A DNA stretch of 9,288 nt from Bacteroidota bacterium (GTDB taxonomy: Bacteria; Bacteroidota; Bacteroidia; Bacteroidales; VadinHA17), in the NCBI GenBank assembly GCA_012838685.1, contig DUOU01000066.1, positions 1 through 9,288 on the forward strand, given 5' to 3'. The first letter of the stretch is position 1; each line of letters begins with the position of its first letter. The translations under genes and the position numbers were made by a program. The notes below the pieces were generated by a model. It was given only the letters and a program-made list of their open reading frames with translations. It was not told the DNA's origin and made no database searches. Shown here in pieces: positions 5,260 to 9,288 of the stretch.

Positions 5260-7586
5260 AGCTCTGCCGTCTCTTTTACGAAGGCATCGGGAAAACCACT
5301 TTCGCGGAGCCTTGTAAGGTCGGTTTTTGTCTCCGAGAAGTTATCGTACTCCCCATAAATGTATCTAACATAACCATCATTGCCCTCAATACTTGTAATT
5401 CCCGTTATATCCTTAAAAATGCTGGTATCAGCTTCCCCCCTGGTTGCCAGTACCTGGATTGTGTATCTTTTCGTTCCGGGGGGCAAGTTTATTGTTTCGG
5501 TCACCCTGTCCAATGATGCGAACTCATCGGTTATCTGGTGTTGGTTGATGACAAAAGCATCCGCAAATCCTTTTTCCCTCGCATAGGCGAGAAATTCATT
5601 GGCCTCTCTTCTGCTATAAAAGGTGCCAATAGAATAGATATTGACATTTCCCGATAGCGAAGCTTTCAAGAAAAGCCGGCTATTATACTGAAGTGGTTCA
5701 AAGGTTTTATCGGTCAACGGTTTGTTGCTTTTAACCAGTACAACACTGTACCTCATAGCGGAGTGTAGTCGCAGATGGTCGGGCGTGAACGACTCCAGGT
5801 GGATAGTGGCTCCGGATTGTTCATCTACTATTCCAATAGTTACCCTTCTGTTGTACACTCTTCCCTCGGGATTGTCCGTTCCGTCACTGTTCCTATTTAC
5901 CGCCACAAAGTTTGTCTTGCCATATGCCTTTGTTATGATCCGCCCAGGATCAACTCCCGCTTCCGTCAAATATTTGAAAACCGTTTCCACTCTTGCCCGT
6001 GAAAGGGAGAGATTATATTCCGTTTCTCCGACAGCATCGGCGAAGCCGGCCAATTCAACATAGAGATTGTTATGTTCGTTCAGAAAGGAGACCAGTTTGA
6101 TAAGTTCATCCTCAGCCTTTTCATCCAGATCCGAGCTGTTGAAACTGAAAAGAACATTGTTCAGCTCAGGATATGTTCCCGAACTGTCAAATCCAGCTGT
6201 TTCCGTTATTGTTTCGGTTTCGGCGGAAGCAGTCGCATCAGTTATATCCGTTGTTTCAGCATCTTTTTTTTCAGCCAACAGCTCCACCTCGGGAATGGCT
6301 TCCCCTTCGGTCAGAACATATATATTCCTCTGTTCCGCCTCTTCGTTGTATATCGACGAGATATATCCCAAGGTATCTTTAAGAGGAATATAAAAAATGT
6401 CGGCCACGGTTGTGTTGAAGGCATACGGCAATGCGGTTGGAGGAGACCATCTGCCCTGTTCAAGATATGAAACATAAATATCGTAATCTCCCATGCCTGT
6501 TCTTCCCAGGGAACTGAACAGCAGGGCGTTGTTATCAGTGTCAAAGTAAGGAAAATCTTCATTGTAAGGGCTGTTAATGGTAGGTCCCAGATTCCTGGGA
6601 ACTCCCCATTTTCCTTTGGCATCGACATTTGATACCCAGATGTCGAGATCACCCAGGCCTCCTTCACGGTTACTTGAAAAGTAGAGAGTGCGGCCATCGG
6701 GGGTGATGAATCCGGATGATTCCCAATACCTGGTGTTTATATTTTTGCCCAGCGATTTTATCCTGCTCCAGCGGTTATTTCTTAACTCACTGTAGTAGAG
6801 GTTGCCATCAACCTGGCTCTCCATCGACAAAATCAGATAAGTACCATCACCGGATATGGAGTTGGTGTAAAGCCTGTCGTAGTTGCCCAATTCCCTGGTT
6901 ATATCCATAGGATCGCCCCATTCCCCGTTATCGCGGTATGATATAAAAATTTTATTTATGTCGCCCAGAACCTGTGTAAAAAGAAAGATAGAGTCGTTGG
7001 CCGACAGGACAGGATTGCTGGCTCCTGGATATTGGCCCAGCCATGGAGCAAAAAGAGTTCTTTTCACAGGTATGGCTTTATCCTTCATTTCCAGGGCATA
7101 TTGACAGTTTTTTATCTGAATGTCGAAATAATCCTCCCTGAAGAGGCCGGTGCCGGCCAGTTTTTCCTTGGCCTGCTTGAAGGTGGTTATTGCCTGTTCA
7201 ATGCTGTCGTTCATCAGATAAGCCACTCCGAGATACAGATATGTGTCCAGGGGAGCTTTTTCACCAATATTGGAGTAGTCCCGTTCCCGGACGACCATAT
7301 TCTTTGAGGCCTCTTTGAGCAGCGCCAGTGATTCGACCTTTTTTCCGTCTATACTGAGATAACATGTGCCAAGTTTGGATTGTAGGTTGGCATGTCCGGG
7401 ATTTGATTCCAGAAGCGCGGAATATAGCTCGGCAGCCTTCAGCTTGTTGGCATCGTAGTAATAATGTTCATCCGCCTCGCCCATAACTCTGGAGAACGCC
7501 CTGTCGGTACTCTTTTGGCCAATAAGGGCAAGAGACGATAACAGCGTTAGATTAAACAGCAGTATACGCTTAAAACAGAAAAACAT
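5256..7586 (-). CDS. Secreted TPR / PD40 propeller / OmpA_C / double-SPOR protein
   Basis: The 776-residue protein has a signal peptide (1-23, FKRILLFNLTLLSSLALIG) without a lipobox cysteine, so it should be periplasmic or outer-membrane associated. Domains in order: TPR-like helices (about 35-170); a PD40/WD40-like beta-propeller (about 185-425) with the blade motif TLYFSSNREGGLGDLDIW at 300-317; an acidic Thr/Ala/Glu-rich linker (434-470); an OmpA_C peptidoglycan-binding domain (475-587); and two SPOR-like repeats (about 611-688 and 706-774), each ending in a (K/S)GF(A/P)DAFV motif. In OmpA_C, D517 and R532 are 15 residues apart, as in the diaminopimelate-binding pair of OmpA proteins, but the usual GHTD is GFAD here. 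PorE of the type IX secretion system shares TPR, propeller and OmpA_C, yet PorE has a CRD and no SPOR. The start ATG at 7586 is five bases after the paralogous upstream gene and gives the signal peptide. Architecture is firm; role unknown, probably cell-wall anchoring. Confidence 0.88.
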   Translation of the reverse strand: MFFCFKRILLFNLTLLSSLALIGQKSTDRAFSRVMGEADEHYYYDANKLKAAELYSALLESNPGHANLQSKLGTCYLSIDGKKVESLALLKEASKNMVVRERDYSNIGEKAPLDTYLYLGVAYLMNDSIEQAITTFKQAKEKLAGTGLFREDYFDIQIKNCQYALEMKDKAIPVKRTLFAPWLGQYPGASNPVLSANDSIFLFTQVLGDINKIFISYRDNGEWGDPMDITRELGNYDRLYTNSISGDGTYLILSMESQVDGNLYYSELRNNRWSRIKSLGKNINTRYWESSGFITPDGRTLYFSSNREGGLGDLDIWVSNVDAKGKWGVPRNLGPTINSPYNEDFPYFDTDNNALLFSSLGRTGMGDYDIYVSYLEQGRWSPPTALPYAFNTTVADIFYIPLKDTLGYISSIYNEEAEQRNIYVLTEGEAIPEVELLAEKKDAETTDITDATASAETETITETAGFDSSGTYPELNNVLFSFNSSDLDEKAEDELIKLVSFLNEHNNLYVELAGFADAVGETEYNLSLSRARVETVFKYLTEAGVDPGRIITKAYGKTNFVAVNRNSDGTDNPEGRVYNRRVTIGIVDEQSGATIHLESFTPDHLRLHSAMRYSVVLVKSNKPLTDKTFEPLQYNSRLFLKASLSGNVNIYSIGTFYSRREANEFLAYAREKGFADAFVINQHQITDEFASLDRVTETINLPPGTKRYTIQVLATRGEADTSIFKDITGITSIEGNDGYVRYIYGEYDNFSETKTDLTRLRESGFPDAFVKETAEL
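6630..6674 (-). repeat. PD40 blade motif, copy in the OmpA/SPOR gene
   Basis: This stretch encodes residues 305-319, SNREGGLGDLDIWVS, the best conserved blade of the propeller. It is matched by 8600-8644 in the upstream paralogue (SNREGGLGGLDIYVS). The DNA is also similar: both contain the plus-strand string CCTCCTTC followed by related sequence. This shows that the two tandem genes arose by duplication, with considerable later divergence. Confidence 0.7.
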
Positions 7587-7591
7587 ATATT

Positions 7592-9288
7592 TTACTTGGA
7601 TACTTTTTTAATAAATATCTCCTGAGGATAACCAAGTTTGAAAAGTTCGTTTCTCCACTCTTCTGCCTCCTCTTTTGTGTTGAAGATGCCGGTAGTATAT
7701 CTATAGAATCTATCCTCTTCGTTATACAGTACTTTAAGGTCGGTTATATATTTGAAGTACGAAATGTCCACGGGATTATAAAGAGCCATAACCTGAACGG
7801 TGTAATACAATACATCCTCACCTTCGACCGACAGGTCGTTAATGTCTCTCACCAGGACATCCCTTATCAAGATACTGGAATCAATGGTCTCAACTGTCGG
7901 GATATTGCTAAGATCCAGCAACTGAACCGGAAGTTCTATCAAGGGTTCTACTTCCGGCTCGGCGAACAGAGCCACAGAGGTGTCCCTTTCGAGGGTCGCG
8001 TTTATTGAAACGACATTTGACGGATGGTCATTATAGATTGTTGTGTCAACCGTATAGGGGAGATACCCGTATCCCGTGAAATTTACCCTGTAAGAGCCGG
8101 AAGATACCATAAAACTGTAACGACCCGATATTTTGTTTGGGTAACCCACGTCAACGGTATCGCCACTGACTTGATCGATAAGGTTGATGGCGTAGTTTTT
8201 TTCGACAAACGGGATGATAGTATCGCTAAGGCTGAAATAACCTGTTATACCGAACAACTGTTCTTCTTCCGTGGCGTTGAACGTGATGTAAAAAATATCT
8301 TTTTCCTTGTAATCGGTTGTCATCGAATAATACCCGTTTTTATCGTTGTTGAATGGTTGGAAAAAGGTATCGTCATCGGTAGAGTTTATAGGGTATCCGA
8401 TATTTTCGGGTGTACTCCAGCCGGAACCCTTTTTATAGCTTTTGAAGATATCGTAACCGCCCATGCTGACATGACCCTCCGAACTGAAAAAGAAAATAGA
8501 ATCGTTAGCGGAGATGAAAGGGGTATCTTCATTATATGGGGTGTTGATTGGATTTCCCATATTTACCGCCGGTCCCCAGTCGCCCGACGCATCGAGTTCG
8601 GAGACATAAATATCCAGCCCGCCCAAACCTCCTTCCCTGTTGCTGGTGAAGTAAAGTTTCTTACCGTCAGGAGAGATGGAGGCGTGCGACTCGTAATACT
8701 TGGTATTTATATTTGTATTCAGTTTTCTTATCGGTGTCCATGCGTCGTTTTCAAGGGTGGATACGTATATGTTTCCATCGAAATTATCGTTTTTATATAG
8801 GTAAAGTTCCGTGCCGTCGGCATTAAGAGCGCATGTGGTGCAATCATCGCCCGCATCTATCATTTTGGTGATGTCAATGGGATATTGCCAGACTCCCCTC
8901 TTCTTGCGGGAGTACATTATGACATTTATCATTCCTCTTTTCTCCGTATAAGCAATGGAATTGCCGTCATAGCTAATCGCAGGGTTCTCGTTTATCGCGC
9001 CCTCGGTGAAACTGGCGCCCAGCATCTGCTTAGAGAAATCTATTGGATTGTTTGTAAGTTCGATAGCGGTATTGCAAGCCTGTATCTGTTGATTTATGAA
9101 ATCCAGGCTTTCCATGCTGCCCTTGGCCTCCTTGCTTCTCGACAGTTCGTTGAACCGTTGGAGAGTGGCCAGCCCTTTATCGAGATAGTTGTTTACCATG
9201 TAGGCTTTGGCCAAAAAGAAATAGGCGTCAAGAGGGGCGTTGGTCTCCTGGAGCCTGTTTGTTTTAGCGTCCAATGTGGAGTGTTTGA
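7592..9288 (-). CDS. TPR / PD40 propeller / CRD / SPOR envelope protein (5' end missing)
   Basis: The frame is open to the right window edge, so the gene is cut. The in-frame TTG at 9274 is not a real start: codons for KHST precede it. Aligning with the downstream paralogue (APLDAYFFLAKAYMVNN against APLDTYLYLGVAYLMND) suggests about 100 residues, including the signal peptide, are missing. Numbered from TTG 9274: TPR helices (about 14-75); a PD40 propeller (about 90-330) with KLYFTSNREGGLGGLDIYVS at 206-225; a carboxypeptidase-regulatory-like beta-sandwich (about 341-430, ending GSYRVNFTGYGYLPY and an ATLERD strand); a Pro/Glu-rich spacer; and a SPOR domain (488-558, YYTVQVMALYNPVDISYFKY then KEEAEEWRNELFKLGYPQE). 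It lacks OmpA_C. SPOR domains bind glycan strands stripped of stem peptides, so this protein probably contacts peptidoglycan. It starts the visible operon; the downstream gene follows after five bases. Any promoter lies beyond the window. Confidence 0.87.
   Translation of the reverse strand, partial: KHSTLDAKTNRLQETNAPLDAYFFLAKAYMVNNYLDKGLATLQRFNELSRSKEAKGSMESLDFINQQIQACNTAIELTNNPIDFSKQMLGASFTEGAINENPAISYDGNSIAYTEKRGMINVIMYSRKKRGVWQYPIDITKMIDAGDDCTTCALNADGTELYLYKNDNFDGNIYVSTLENDAWTPIRKLNTNINTKYYESHASISPDGKKLYFTSNREGGLGGLDIYVSELDASGDWGPAVNMGNPINTPYNEDTPFISANDSIFFFSSEGHVSMGGYDIFKSYKKGSGWSTPENIGYPINSTDDDTFFQPFNNDKNGYYSMTTDYKEKDIFYITFNATEEEQLFGITGYFSLSDTIIPFVEKNYAINLIDQVSGDTVDVGYPNKISGRYSFMVSSGSYRVNFTGYGYLPYTVDTTIYNDHPSNVVSINATLERDTSVALFAEPEVEPLIELPVQLLDLSNIPTVETIDSSILIRDVLVRDINDLSVEGEDVLYYTVQVMALYNPVDISYFKYITDLKVLYNEEDRFYRYTTGIFNTKEEAEEWRNELFKLGYPQEIFIKKVSK
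8600..8644 (-). repeat. PD40 blade motif, copy in the CRD/SPOR gene
   Basis: This stretch encodes SNREGGLGGLDIYVS, 13 of 15 residues identical to the motif at 6630-6674. Similarity continues through the following blade (PYNED(T/F)P and MG(G/D)YDI), supporting a tandem paralogous pair. It is a protein-domain repeat and not a recent DNA duplication. Confidence 0.7.

Noticed and set aside
6072..6470. Plus-strand frame opposite the linker and OmpA_C region
   Set aside because: It is a Ser/Phe-rich shadow caused by the Glu/Thr-rich coding on the other strand.
5256..7586. Naming the OmpA/SPOR protein PorE of the type IX secretion system
   Set aside because: It lacks the CRD, adds two SPOR-like repeats, and no other por/spr/gld gene is visible in the window; such propeller-OmpA proteins are numerous in Bacteroidota.
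8024..8800. 258-codon plus-strand open frame inside the CRD/SPOR gene
   Set aside because: The minus-strand frame encodes well-conserved PD40 and CRD motifs over the same bases; the plus-strand product has no domain or start context.
9272..9274. TTG as the start of the CRD/SPOR gene
   Set aside because: The frame continues open to the window edge and the paralogue has about 100 more N-terminal residues with a signal peptide, so the gene is truncated by the window.

Overview
The window looks like chromosomal core or near-core DNA of a Bacteroidota member, probably of the Bacteroidales/Marinilabiliales kind. The evidence is an S46 dipeptidyl-peptidase gene, two secreted TPR / beta-propeller (PD40) proteins of the PorE-like type with OmpA_C and SPOR modules, start codons preceded by A/T-rich sequence instead of a clear Shine-Dalgarno site, and a Bacteroidota-style promoter (TAnnTTTG) ahead of the peptidase gene. 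There are no rRNA, tRNA, CRISPR, insertion sequence or phage signals.

Left half, plus strand (1-4670). The 3' end of an unidentified gene overlaps a free methionine-(R)-sulfoxide reductase gene by 4 bases. A 195-base interval follows, with a possible 29-codon small ORF, and then rnhB (RNase HII). A probable promoter with a 10-base palindrome just downstream of the predicted start site leads into a periplasmic S46 dipeptidyl peptidase. Its specificity residue is Gly, so it is of the DPP7 type and not the Asp/Glu-specific DPP11 type. A MarC-family membrane protein gene follows after 33 bases and overlaps rnhA (RNase HI) by 11 bases. Both RNase H classes are therefore encoded within 4 kb.

Right half, minus strand (4726-9288). 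An operon runs leftward and converges on rnhA. Its first gene in the window lacks its 5' end and encodes TPR, PD40 propeller, a carboxypeptidase-regulatory-like (CRD) beta-sandwich and a C-terminal SPOR domain. Five bases later comes a complete 776-residue paralogue with TPR, PD40 propeller, an acidic Thr-rich linker, OmpA_C and two SPOR-like repeats. A GNAT acetyltransferase gene follows with an ATGA overlap. The 55-base convergent gap holds only a small hairpin.

How the genes may work together. The methionine sulfoxide and RNase H genes are housekeeping repair functions. The peptidase feeds on periplasmic peptides. The right-hand operon is the most distinctive part: two related envelope proteins share the domain set of PorE (TPR-propeller-CRD-OmpA_C) between them, and each adds SPOR modules. 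This suggests a paired peptidoglycan-anchored scaffold, which is an inference from domain architecture only.
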